Shown here: positions 46,057 through 54,268 of the stretch, in pieces
Layout of the letters: every line of letters begins with the position of its first letter
Position numbering within the stretch: the first letter of the stretch is position 1
NCBI GenBank assembly: GCA_022845895.1
Contig: AP025573.1
Span: 1,274,501 to 1,338,500 of the forward strand
Direction: 5' to 3'
Length of the DNA: 64,000 bases
Source: Lachnospiraceae bacterium
GTDB lineage: Bacteria; Bacillota; Clostridia; Lachnospirales; Lachnospiraceae
Position numbers and translations under genes: made by a program
The notes under the pieces: generated by a model
What the model was told of the DNA's origin: nothing
Seen by the model: the letters and a program-made list of their open reading frames with translations, nothing else
Database searches by the model: none

Positions 46057-47268
46057 ATGAAATACATAATCGTGTTGAGTGACGGCATGGCAGGCCGTCC
46101 GCTGAAAGAGCTGGAAGGAAAGACGACGCTTGCCGCCGCTCGTACGCCGGTCATGGACCGGCTTGCACGGAAGGCGGAAGTAGGGATGGTATCCATGGTG
46201 CCGGAAGGTATGGCTCCGGGTAGCGACACAGCCAATCTTGCCGTGATGGGATATGATCCGAAGATATATTATACAGGACGGTCTCCGCTGGAGGCGCTCA
46301 GCATCGGCGTGGATATGGAAGATACAGACGTGTCTTTCCGGTGCAATATCGTGACGCTGTCCGAGGAGGACTGCACATATGAGGAACGGACCATTATCGA
46401 CCACAGCTCCGGTGAGATCAGTACGCAAGATGCAGCGGTGCTGCTGGAGGCGCTGAGAGACGGGCTGGAGAGGGAAGGGTACCGTTTTTACACAGGTACG
46501 AGCTACCGCCATCTGCTCATTTGGAAACAGGGGGAAGCTGTGGAACTGACGCCTCCCCACGATATCCTGACGAAGAGGATTGGCGCATATCTGCCGGACG
46601 ATGCGGTCCTTCGGGAGATGATGGCTAAGAGCTATGATATACTGGAAAACCACCCGATCAACGTGGAGCGCAGATCGAAGGGGCTACATCCTGCCAACTC
46701 CGCATGGTTCTGGGGGGCAGGGAAACGTCCGGCCCTCAAGTCCTTTGAAGAGATGACGGGATGCAGAGGCGTCATGATATCTGCGGTTGACCTGCTTAAG
46801 GGAATCGCGGTCGGAGCGGGGATGGACTGTATAGAGGTAGAAGGAGCGGACGGCGGGCTGAATACGAATTATGCCGGAAAGGCCATGGCAGCGGTAGACG
46901 CGCTGACGAACGGCGGCTATGATTTCGCCTATATCCATGTAGAGGCTCCGGACGAGATGGGGCACCAGGGCATCGTAGAAGATAAGATTACAGCGATAGA
47001 GAGGGTGGACGGACTCGTTGCCGGGAAGATTGCAGAAGGCATGGAACGCGCCGGTGCGGATTACCGGATCCTTGTGCTTCCGGACCACCCTACCCCGATA
47101 GAGGTCCGCACCCACACGGGGGATCCGGTCCCATATCTTCTGTACGACAGCACCGCGCCTGCGGAAGGTACGGATGCATTTGACGAGAAGACGGCTTCCG
47201 GGACAGGGATATACTGGCCGGACGGTTACAGATTGATTGGGCATCTGCTCGACGGAGCACAGTCATAG
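46057..47268 (+). CDS. Phosphoglycerate-mutase-like protein, presumed homoserine kinase (ThrB2 type)
   Basis: The 403-residue alkaline-phosphatase superfamily protein resembles archaeal-type cofactor-independent phosphoglycerate mutase: start Y-I-I-V-L-S-D-G-M-A-G-R-P, G-S-D-T-A-N-L-A-V-M-G-Y with the catalytic serine near 57-60, then late metal ligands V-E-A-P-D-E-M-G-H-Q-G and L-P-D-H-P-T-P. It sits between hom and lysC. A subfamily with this context has been proposed, and in Bacteroides supported by mutant data, to be the missing homoserine kinase. I see no ordinary thrB in the window. A true glycolytic mutase is the alternative, less likely from context. Confidence 0.8.
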   Translation: MKYIIVLSDGMAGRPLKELEGKTTLAAARTPVMDRLARKAEVGMVSMVPEGMAPGSDTANLAVMGYDPKIYYTGRSPLEALSIGVDMEDTDVSFRCNIVTLSEEDCTYEERTIIDHSSGEISTQDAAVLLEALRDGLEREGYRFYTGTSYRHLLIWKQGEAVELTPPHDILTKRIGAYLPDDAVLREMMAKSYDILENHPINVERRSKGLHPANSAWFWGAGKRPALKSFEEMTGCRGVMISAVDLLKGIAVGAGMDCIEVEGADGGLNTNYAGKAMAAVDALTNGGYDFAYIHVEAPDEMGHQGIVEDKITAIERVDGLVAGKIAEGMERAGADYRILVLPDHPTPIEVRTHTGDPVPYLLYDSTAPAEGTDAFDEKTASGTGIYWPDGYRLIGHLLDGAQS

Positions 47269-47290
47269 AAGAGGAATGCGGGAGGAATAT

Positions 47291-48499
47291 ATGTTAGTTG
47301 TTAAGAAATTCGGCGGCAGTTCAGTTGCCAACAAAGAAAGAATATTTAATGTGGCACAGCGCTGTATCGAAGATTACAAAGCAGGGAACGATGTCGTCGT
47401 CGTACTCTCGGCCATGGGAGACACGACAGACAATCTGATTGAGATGGCAGAAAGCATCAATCCAAATGCCAAGCAAAGGGAGATGGATATGCTGCTCACG
47501 ACAGGCGAGCAGGTGTCGGTGTCGCTGATGGCGATGGCGATGCAGGCGCTGGATGTCCCGGCGGTATCGCTCAACGCTTTCCAGGTGATGATGCACTCTA
47601 CGTCGAGATATGGCAATGCCCGTTTCAAACGTGTAGATACGGAGCGTATTCTCCATGAGCTGGATTCGAGAAAGATAGTGATTGTGACCGGTTTCCAGGG
47701 AGTGAACAAGTATGATGATATCACGACGCTTGGAAGAGGAGGTTCGGATACGACCGCAGTGGCGCTGGCCGCTGTCCTTCATGCGGATAAGTGCGAGATA
47801 TATACCGATGTGGACGGTGTGTACACTGCCGATCCTAGGATTGTCAAAAACGCCAGAAAGCTGGACGTCGTGACGTACGACGAGATGCTTGAGCTGGCCA
47901 GCCTCGGGGCAAAGGTGCTTCACAACAGGTCCGTGGAAATGGCAAAGAAGTATAATGTAGAATTAGTAGTAAGGTCCAGTCTGAACCGTTCAGAGGGAAC
48001 TGTAGTCAAGGAGGCTTCACATATGGAAAAAATGTTAGTGACAGGCGTAGCTGCCGATAAGAATACAGCAAGAATCTCCGTAATCGGGGTGCAGGATAAG
48101 CCGGGTATCGCATTCAATATCTTTGATACGCTGGCGAAGAACAATATCAACGTAGATATCATACTTCAGTCTGTAGGACGTGAGGGGACGAAAGACATTT
48201 CATTTACAGTCGCGGACAACGATCTGGAAAATGCGATTAAAGTGCTGGAAGAGAACAAAGACAGGCTTACGATACAGCAGATTACATGGGAAGAAGAAGT
48301 CGCAAAGCTGTCAATCGTAGGTGCGGGAATGATGAGCAATCCGGGGGTTGCGGCAAAGATGTTCGAATCGCTCTACAACTCCAGAATCAATATCAATATG
48401 ATTTCAACATCTGAGATAAGGATTACGGTGCTTGTAGACGAGAAAGATATCGATCAGGCCATGGTAGCAGTGCATGACGGATTTGCGGTGAATGATTAG
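47291..48499 (+). CDS. lysC: Aspartate kinase
   Basis: This is the first step of the aspartate family pathway. The 402 residues start with V-V-K-K-F-G-G-S-S-V (about 3-12) and contain L-T-T-G-E-Q-V-S, G-R-G-G-S-D-T-T-A-V-A-L-A, and two C-terminal ACT domains (from about 260) for feedback control. GGGAGG before the ATG at 47291 settles the start. An upstream in-frame start 18 codons earlier lies inside the previous gene. Its stop overlaps the stop of the converging XRE gene by four bases. Confidence 0.95.
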   Translation: MLVVKKFGGSSVANKERIFNVAQRCIEDYKAGNDVVVVLSAMGDTTDNLIEMAESINPNAKQREMDMLLTTGEQVSVSLMAMAMQALDVPAVSLNAFQVMMHSTSRYGNARFKRVDTERILHELDSRKIVIVTGFQGVNKYDDITTLGRGGSDTTAVALAAVLHADKCEIYTDVDGVYTADPRIVKNARKLDVVTYDEMLELASLGAKVLHNRSVEMAKKYNVELVVRSSLNRSEGTVVKEASHMEKMLVTGVAADKNTARISVIGVQDKPGIAFNIFDTLAKNNINVDIILQSVGREGTKDISFTVADNDLENAIKVLEENKDRLTIQQITWEEEVAKLSIVGAGMMSNPGVAAKMFESLYNSRININMISTSEIRITVLVDEKDIDQAMVAVHDGFAVND

Positions 48500-48906
48500 G
48501 CACCGGATTTAACGTTGTCATTAATAAAACCGGTAATTATCTGTTTGTGTTCTCTGGAAAGTGTGCGGAGCTTCGTGATGATATCCAATTCTTCCTCAGT
48601 GAGATAAATAGAATTACCGGTATTTTTATCTATAGAGAGCGTATAAGGAATCTTCTGTTCGGCAATCGAACCGGCAGCTGCAGCCAGGTCAGGAGAAGGA
48701 AGGCAGCCGAGTACGAGGCCGTCCAGATTGACATTATAAAATCCAGCCAGATACAGAAGAGAATCCAGGTCAGGGGTACGCTTGCTCGTCTCATAGTTCG
48801 AGTACGCCTGTCTGGATATGTTCAGCATCTCGCTCAGATCCTTCTGAGTCAGATTCTTTTGTTTCCTCAGATACCGTAAATTATTGGCCAGTTGAATGTT
48901 TGGCAT
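48496..48906 (-). CDS. XRE family transcriptional regulator
   Basis: The 136-residue protein has an N-terminal helix-turn-helix (LRYLRKQKNLTQKDLSEMLNISRQAYSNYETSKRTPDLDSLLYLA, roughly 9-53, with LTQKDLSE and ISRQAYSNYE as the two helices). The C-terminal region has no recognised domain. The start at the ATG 48906 is set by GGGAGG nine bases before it; an upstream TTG-type start is not supported. A 14-bp palindrome in its promoter region suggests self-regulation. The targets are unknown. Confidence 0.82.
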   Translation of the reverse strand: MPNIQLANNLRYLRKQKNLTQKDLSEMLNISRQAYSNYETSKRTPDLDSLLYLAGFYNVNLDGLVLGCLPSPDLAAAAGSIAEQKIPYTLSIDKNTGNSIYLTEEELDIITKLRTLSREHKQIITGFINDNVKSGA

Positions 48907-48921
48907 GACAGCTAACCTCCC

Positions 48922-48935
48922 AAGTAACTTTACTT
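48922..48935. promoter_or_regulatory. Palindromic operator candidate in front of the XRE gene
   Basis: AAGTAACTTTACTT is a palindrome of two six-base arms with a two-base spacer. It lies between a minus-strand TATACT (about 48938-48943) and the Shine-Dalgarno. This is where an autorepressor of this family would bind. I found no second copy in the places examined. Confidence 0.4.
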
Positions 48936-49020
48936 GATAGTATAGCAATTTGTCCAATAAATAGATATCTATGCATCGAAATGTTGCTGTAGAACGAAAA
49001 GCAACGGTAAGTTGCAGAAA

Positions 49021-49464
49021 CTACAGCTTGCTCAGTGTGCTGTTATGGTATCTGCCGGAAAAGGTGACATCGTCCCCAAACCATTTCGGAGGGGCAAAAG
49101 ATGCGGCGGCTTCCTCATCTGGGAATTCTACTTCTGCGAGCATGAGCGGAGCAAGGCTACCTTCAAAAATATCCAGTTCAATCGTGAGAGAATCTGCATA
49201 CGGTATCATATAACGCCTTTTCTGTATGAGACGCCCGTCAATCTTCTCAAGAAGATGTTCATATGCGTCTTTTGTGAGGGGAAGGTTATATTCCTCCCGG
49301 ACCATCAGGCCCTTTGATTTGTATGTCAGCTCGAACTTGTCGTTGTCACGCCGGATACGTACGACAGGGTCTGTATTCAGATAGCCCTGTTCGATGATAC
49401 GGCATGGGAATCCGGTCAGGTCGCCGGGGAGTTCATCTACTAAGAATTTACGTTCTATTTCCAT
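49021..49464 (-). CDS. CYTH domain protein
   Basis: The 147-residue CYTH/triphosphate tunnel enzyme fold starts with the signature M-E-I-E-R-K-F-L (E-x-E-x-K), followed by R-I-R-R-D, T-Y-K-S-K, L-I-Q-K-R-R-Y and E-V-E-F-P-D-E-E-A-A as metal and triphosphate ligands. Members hydrolyse inorganic triphosphate or similar compounds; the exact substrate is not predictable here. AAGGTGG nine bases before the ATG at 49464 decides the start over an ATG six codons earlier. Confidence 0.88.
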   Translation of the reverse strand: MEIERKFLVDELPGDLTGFPCRIIEQGYLNTDPVVRIRRDNDKFELTYKSKGLMVREEYNLPLTKDAYEHLLEKIDGRLIQKRRYMIPYADSLTIELDIFEGSLAPLMLAEVEFPDEEAAASFAPPKWFGDDVTFSGRYHNSTLSKL

Positions 49465-49616
49465 ATATTGCACCACCTTCATTTTAATAGTTATGATAAT
49501 ATAGTTTCAGGAAAATGTAAACGTATTTGCTTTTTTACACGTTGTTTGTTAATATTTATTCATAATGGCTTTAAAAGGCCGTGCAGGGGTTTTCAAAATC
49601 AGTAAGGAGGAATTTG

Positions 49617-50165
49617 ATGAAGAGAGTAAGCGTTATATTGGCAGACGGGTTTGAAGAGATTGAGGCACTTACAGTCGTAGATCTGCTCAGGCGGGCAAAG
49701 ATATATGTGGACACGGTATCTGTTACGGATGAATATATCGTACACGGGGCGCACGGAATCAATGTCCAGACGGAAGATTTGTTTGACGAGGTGAACTTTG
49801 TGGAGTTTGACATGATCGTGCTTCCGGGCGGAATGCCGGGAACCCGGAACCTGGAGGAGCACAATGGAGTGCGCCGGGTCGTAAAGGACTTTATCGAGGA
49901 GGGCAAGACCGTGGCCGCCATCTGCGCCGCGCCGACCATACTAGGCAACCTCGGACTGCTCAAAGGCAAGCGGGCGACGTGCTACCCGACGATGGAGACG
50001 AAGATTCAGGGAGCAGTCCTTACAGGGGCTCCTGTTACGGTGGACGGCAATATCATTACCGGACGCGGGGCAGGAACAGCCATAGATTTCGCACTTAAGA
50101 TTATCGAACAGCTGATGGGCAAAGAGAAGGCCAAAGAGATTGCAGAGTCTATTGTCTATGAATAA
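49617..50165 (+). CDS. DJ-1/PfpI family protein
   Basis: The 182-residue protein of the DJ-1 (YajL/ThiJ) type has D-G-F-E-E-I-E-A (about 9-16) with the conserved glutamate, P-G-G-M-P-G near 71, and the nucleophile cysteine in A-A-I-C-A-A-P-T near 102. Members act as glyoxalase-like or chaperone-like protectors; the specific role is not established here. AAGGAGG precedes the ATG at 49617; an upstream in-frame start 12 codons earlier lacks a site. The stop is 20 bases before the next gene's preferred start. Confidence 0.88.
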   Translation: MKRVSVILADGFEEIEALTVVDLLRRAKIYVDTVSVTDEYIVHGAHGINVQTEDLFDEVNFVEFDMIVLPGGMPGTRNLEEHNGVRRVVKDFIEEGKTVAAICAAPTILGNLGLLKGKRATCYPTMETKIQGAVLTGAPVTVDGNIITGRGAGTAIDFALKIIEQLMGKEKAKEIAESIVYE

Positions 50166-50184
50166 GATTGCAGAGGATTATAAT

Positions 50185-50859
50185 ATGAAGAAAAGTCTGA
50201 AACCGCTGCTGCTCGCCTTGCTCTGTATCATGCTGGCAGCCGGCAGTACCGGGTGCGGGCGTGACTTTGATGCGTCCGGATATGTGAAGGGCGTGCTGGA
50301 CCTGAATTTCCAGGGACAGACGGAGAAGGCCCTGGAGATGATAGACGGCTCTACGGCGGAGTCTTTGAAAGCGCAGTACAAGGAATTTATAGATACGTTT
50401 GTCGCCAACAACATCACGAACGAGATTGACATGGGCGATTTGAAGACAAGCCAGTTCGCGGAGCTCGTGTCGAAGATATTTTCGGTGATGCGCTACAGCG
50501 TAGGAGAGGCGGACAAGACTGGCAAGAAGGAGTATGAAGTTCCGGTGGAAATCCGGCCGTCAGATGTATTTATCCGATTCCAGCAGCTTCTGACCGAGGA
50601 TTCATTAAAGATTGCCCAGGATGTGAAGGACGGGGTGTACAAGGGAACGGATGAAGAGGTTCAGCAGCAGATACTGAGCGACATCATCAACCACGCTTAT
50701 GAACTGCTGGATGTAGCGTCTTCTGAGATGGAATTCCAGGACGCCAAAACTGTCATAGTAAAGGTAAAAGCAGATAAGAGAAATGAGTATTCCATTGACG
50801 GAGATGATATGGACAACCTTGTCATAAAAATACTTAGGCTAGATGAAATTCAAGGCTAG
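50185..50859 (+). CDS. Putative lipoprotein, DUF5105-like
   Basis: The 224-residue secreted protein has a classical lipoprotein signal (M-K-K-S-L-K-P-L-L-L-A-L-L-C-I-M-L-A-A, lipobox S-T-G-C at about 20-23). The body is mostly helical and acidic, rich in Glu/Lys with no metal motif, and the style recalls DUF5105 surface lipoproteins. The ATG at 50185 has AGAGG eight bases before it. Two earlier in-frame ATGs overlap the end of the DJ-1 gene and would bury the signal peptide. Confidence 0.6.
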   Translation: MKKSLKPLLLALLCIMLAAGSTGCGRDFDASGYVKGVLDLNFQGQTEKALEMIDGSTAESLKAQYKEFIDTFVANNITNEIDMGDLKTSQFAELVSKIFSVMRYSVGEADKTGKKEYEVPVEIRPSDVFIRFQQLLTEDSLKIAQDVKDGVYKGTDEEVQQQILSDIINHAYELLDVASSEMEFQDAKTVIVKVKADKRNEYSIDGDDMDNLVIKILRLDEIQG

Positions 50860-50873
50860 ATATTTAGGGAGGT

Positions 50874-50902
50874 TTGTGTTATACTTCTTTAGTGAATGTA
50901 AT
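50874..50902 (+). promoter_or_regulatory. Possible promoter for tig
   Basis: TTGTGT (50874-50879) and TGTAAT (50897-50902) are 17 bp apart in the gap before the trigger factor gene. The match to consensus is moderate. Confidence 0.35.
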
Positions 50903-50963
50903 GTAGCATGCCCATCTTTCCGGCGGTTGAAAGGCGGGACAGAAACAGGAGGAAATAGTAAAA

Positions 50964-52250
50964 ATGAGTCTACAGGTAGAAAAGTTAGAAAAAAACATGG
51001 CAAAACTTACCATCGAAGTTCCTGCCGATGATTTAGAGAAAGCGCTTCAAAGTGCATATATGAAGCAGAAGAACAAGATTAATATGCCAGGATTCCGCAA
51101 GGGGAAAGTTCCGCGTCAGATGATTGAGAAGATGTACGGTGCAGAGATATTTTACGATGACGCGGCGAACGAGCTGATTCCAAAAGCATATTCCGATGCA
51201 TATGAAGAATGTGAGCTGAACATCGTGTCCCAGCCGGACATCAATGTCGTCCAGATTGAGAAGGGCAAGCCTTTTATCTTTACGGCAGATGTGGCTACGA
51301 AGCCGGAAGTTAAGCTTGGAGAGTATAAGGGGCTGGAAGTAGACAAGATTTCCACACGTGTTACCCAGAAGGAAGTAGATGCCAAGATTCAGGAAGAGGC
51401 GGAGAAGAATGCAAGGACCGTTGCAGTGGAAGACCGTCCGGTACAGGATGGGGATGAGGTTATCCTCGACTTTGAAGGATTTGTAGACGGCACTGCATTT
51501 GAAGGCGGCAAAGGTGAGAACTACCCGCTGACTATCGGCTCCAACTCTTTCATCCCCGGATTTGAAGAGCAGCTTGTAGGTGCGGAGGCAGGCAAAGAGA
51601 TAGAAGTCAATGTGACATTCCCAGAGGACTATCATGCGGAAGACCTGAAGGGCAAAGAAGCTGTATTCAAGTGTACGGTGCATGAGATCAAGGCAAAAGA
51701 ACTTCCGGAGATTGACGATGAATTTGCGGCGGAAGTGTCCGAATTTGATACATTAGAGGAATATAAAGCTGACGTCAAGGCAAAAATCAAAGATGAGAAA
51801 GCTGCAGAAGGCAAGACGAAGAAGGAAGATCAGGTAGTCGAGCAGGCAGTCAAGAACGCCGAGATGGAAATCCCGAAGGCTATGATTGAGACTCAGGTAA
51901 GGCAGATGGCAGATGATTTTGCACAGAGAATCCAGTCACAGGGATTATCTATGGAGCAGTATTTCCAGTTTACAGGCATGACCACAGAGAAGATGCTGGA
52001 GGAACTGAGACCTCAGGCAATCAAACGCATCGAGACCCGTCTCGTTCTGGAAGCGATAGCCAAAGCTGAGAACATCGAAATCAGCGATGAGAAGATTGAC
52101 GAAGAGCTTGTCAAGATGGCCGAGTCATATAAGATGGAAGTCGATAAGTTGAAAGAATTTATGGGCGAAAATGAAAAGAATCAGATGAAGGAAGATATGG
52201 CTGTACAGGAAGCAGTGACATTCCTCGTGGAGAATGCTGTAGAGAAATAG
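50964..52250 (+). CDS. tig: Trigger factor (ribosome-bound chaperone/prolyl isomerase)
   Basis: This chaperone acts at the ribosome exit tunnel. The 428 residues comprise an N-terminal ribosome-binding domain with the signature G-F-R-K-G-K-V-P (about 44-51), a central FKBP-like domain (about 150-245, with V-I-L-D-F-E-G-F-V-D-G and E-E-Q-L-V-G-A-E-A-G), and a Glu/Lys-rich helical C-terminus. It heads the tig-clpP-clpX-lon cluster, a conserved Firmicute order. Confidence 0.95.
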   Translation: MSLQVEKLEKNMAKLTIEVPADDLEKALQSAYMKQKNKINMPGFRKGKVPRQMIEKMYGAEIFYDDAANELIPKAYSDAYEECELNIVSQPDINVVQIEKGKPFIFTADVATKPEVKLGEYKGLEVDKISTRVTQKEVDAKIQEEAEKNARTVAVEDRPVQDGDEVILDFEGFVDGTAFEGGKGENYPLTIGSNSFIPGFEEQLVGAEAGKEIEVNVTFPEDYHAEDLKGKEAVFKCTVHEIKAKELPEIDDEFAAEVSEFDTLEEYKADVKAKIKDEKAAEGKTKKEDQVVEQAVKNAEMEIPKAMIETQVRQMADDFAQRIQSQGLSMEQYFQFTGMTTEKMLEELRPQAIKRIETRLVLEAIAKAENIEISDEKIDEELVKMAESYKMEVDKLKEFMGENEKNQMKEDMAVQEAVTFLVENAVEK

Positions 52251-52281
52251 TCATATCACATAGTCAGGAGGAGACGAATAC

Positions 52282-52863
52282 ATGAGTTTAGTACCTTATG
52301 TCATTGAACAGACCAGCCGCGGAGAACGCTCCTACGACATCTATTCAAGATTATTAAAAGACAGGATTATATTTTTAGGGGAAGAAGTAACGGACGTATC
52401 CGCAAGTGTGGTTGTGGCCCAGTTATTATTCCTGGAAGCAGAAGACCCGGAGAAGGATATCCATCTGTATATCAACAGCCCGGGGGGTTCCGTGTCTGCA
52501 GGCCTGGCCATTTATGACACGATGCAGTATATCAAGTCTGACATAGAGACGATTTGTATCGGCATGGCCGCAAGCATGGGTTCCTTCCTCCTTGCAGGAG
52601 GGACCAAAGGAAAGCGGCTGGCTCTGCCGAACGCTGAGATTATGATTCACCAGCCGTCAGGCGGTGCACAGGGACAGGCAACTGAGATTCAGATTGCAGC
52701 GGAACATATTTTAAAAACCCGTCAGAGACTGAACCAGATTCTGGCGGAGAATACGGGACAGCCGCTGGATGTTATCCGCATCGATACAGAGCGTGATAAC
52801 TTCATGTCTGCGGAGGAAGCGAAGGCCTACGGGCTCATTGATGAAGTCATCAAGAACCGTTAA
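52282..52863 (+). CDS. clpP: ATP-dependent Clp protease proteolytic subunit
   Basis: This serine peptidase forms the barrel that works with ClpX. The 193-residue length is standard. The active site is visible: serine in [10 protein letters not shown] (about 94-103), histidine in I-M-I-H-Q-P-S-G-G (about 120-128), and the aspartate in D-T-E-R-D-N near 172. AGGAGG precedes the start. It is followed at once by clpX. Confidence 0.97.
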   Translation: MSLVPYVIEQTSRGERSYDIYSRLLKDRIIFLGEEVTDVSASVVVAQLLFLEAEDPEKDIHLYINSPGGSVSAGLAIYDTMQYIKSDIETICIGMAASMGSFLLAGGTKGKRLALPNAEIMIHQPSGGAQGQATEIQIAAEHILKTRQRLNQILAENTGQPLDVIRIDTERDNFMSAEEAKAYGLIDEVIKNR

Positions 52864-52897
52864 GGAATAGCGCGGAATGTCCCAGAGAGGTGAAAGC

Positions 52898-54157
52898 ATG
52901 GCAGGAAAGAACGACGATCAGGTAAGATGCTCGTTTTGCAATAAGACACAGTCACAGGTCCGCAAGCTGATTGCAGGTCCGAACGGAGCTTATATCTGTG
53001 ATGAGTGTATCGATGTATGTTCAGAGATTATTGAAGAAGAATTTGAATATGATGACAGGAGGCACTGGAATCCATTTGCCGATATCAATCTTCTGAAACC
53101 GGAAGAGATCAAGGAGTTCCTCGATGAGTATGTCATCGGTCAGGATGAGGCGAAAAAGGTATTGTCAGTAGCCGTCTACAACCACTATAAGAGGATTATG
53201 GCGCAGAAAGACCTTGGGGTGGAGCTTAATAAGAGCAATATCCTCATGCTGGGGCCGACGGGGTGCGGCAAGACGCTGCTTGCCCAGACGCTTGCCAAGA
53301 TATTGAATGTGCCGTTCGCCATCGCTGATGCGACTGCGCTCACAGAAGCGGGCTATGTGGGAGAAGATGTGGAGAACATTCTTCTGAAGATTATCCAGGC
53401 TGCCGACGGAGACGTCGAGCGGGCAGAATACGGTATCATCTATATCGACGAGATTGATAAGATTACGAGAAAGTCCGAGAACCCTTCCATCACAAGAGAT
53501 GTATCCGGTGAAGGCGTACAGCAGGCGCTGCTCAAGATTATCGAAGGAACGGTTGCCAATGTGCCGCCTCAGGGGGGAAGGAAGCATCCCCATCAGGAGC
53601 TGATACAGATTGACACGACGAACATCCTATTCATATGCGGAGGCGCGTTTGAAGGGATTGAAAAGATAGTCGAGAACAGGATAGACAAGAAAGCGATAGG
53701 ATTTAATGCAGATATAACGGAGAAGCATGAAAATGATGTGGACCGTCTGCTGAACCAGGTACTGCCGCAGGATCTTGTGAAATATGGAATCATTCCCGAG
53801 CTTGTAGGACGTGTGCCGGTGACGGTCGCACTCCAGATGCTTGACAAGGAGGCGCTCATGCGCATCCTCACAGAGCCGAGAAGCGCGATAGCCAAGCAGT
53901 ACCAGAAGCTGCTCGAGCTGGACGGCGTGGATCTTATCTTCGACGAAGAGGCGCTGGAAGAGATAGCAGAGACATCGCTGAAGCGCAAGACAGGCGCCAG
54001 AGGGCTGCGTGCGATTATGGAGAATGTCATGATGGATATCATGTACCGCGCTCCGTCAGACGAGACATTGAAGACATGCCGAATCACAAAAGAAGTTGTA
54101 AAAGGAACCGGAGAGCCGGAGTGTGAACACACTGCCGTCAGATCGGAAAGTGCTTAA
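52898..54157 (+). CDS. clpX: ATP-dependent Clp protease ATP-binding subunit ClpX
   Basis: This AAA+ unfoldase feeds ClpP. The 419 residues have an N-terminal C4 zinc-binding domain (C-S-F-C-N-K and C-D-E-C), Walker A G-P-T-G-C-G-K-T, Walker [10 protein letters not shown], an E-I-D-K-I-T-R-K segment and the sensor region with A-R-G-L-R. The ClpP-binding loop (I-G-F-like) lies near 265-270 as A-I-G-F-N. GAGAGGTG seven bases upstream supports the ATG at 52898 rather than an ATG seven codons earlier. Confidence 0.96.
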   Translation: MAGKNDDQVRCSFCNKTQSQVRKLIAGPNGAYICDECIDVCSEIIEEEFEYDDRRHWNPFADINLLKPEEIKEFLDEYVIGQDEAKKVLSVAVYNHYKRIMAQKDLGVELNKSNILMLGPTGCGKTLLAQTLAKILNVPFAIADATALTEAGYVGEDVENILLKIIQAADGDVERAEYGIIYIDEIDKITRKSENPSITRDVSGEGVQQALLKIIEGTVANVPPQGGRKHPHQELIQIDTTNILFICGGAFEGIEKIVENRIDKKAIGFNADITEKHENDVDRLLNQVLPQDLVKYGIIPELVGRVPVTVALQMLDKEALMRILTEPRSAIAKQYQKLLELDGVDLIFDEEALEEIAETSLKRKTGARGLRAIMENVMMDIMYRAPSDETLKTCRITKEVVKGTGEPECEHTAVRSESA

Positions 54158-54164
54158 TAAAAAG

Positions 54165-54199
54165 GCGGGTGCAGAATCAGTTTTGTGCCCGCTTGTTTT
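54165..54199 (+). terminator. Terminator after clpX
   Basis: A nine-pair stem with two G-U pairs (54165-54173 with 54184-54192) is followed by TTGTTTT. It precedes the palindrome and lon, so lon may need its own promoter or readthrough. Confidence 0.55.
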
Positions 54200-54207
54200 A
54201 AATTATC

Positions 54208-54250
54208 AAAGGGGTCAGACCCCTATGTACCATAGGGGTCTGACCCCTTT
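54208..54250. repeat. GGGGTCAGACCCC-family palindrome (copy 2) in the lon leader
   Basis: A perfect 20-bp stem (54208-54227 with 54231-54250) surrounds the loop TAC and shares the core AAAGGGGTCAGACCCC and the right-hand flank TTTCAAAAT with copy 1. It ends seven bases before the lon Shine-Dalgarno (AGGAG, 54257-54261), so a lon transcript starting upstream would carry it as a hairpin close to the ribosome site. Confidence 0.85.
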
Positions 54251-54268
54251 CAAAATAGGAGAAATTGT

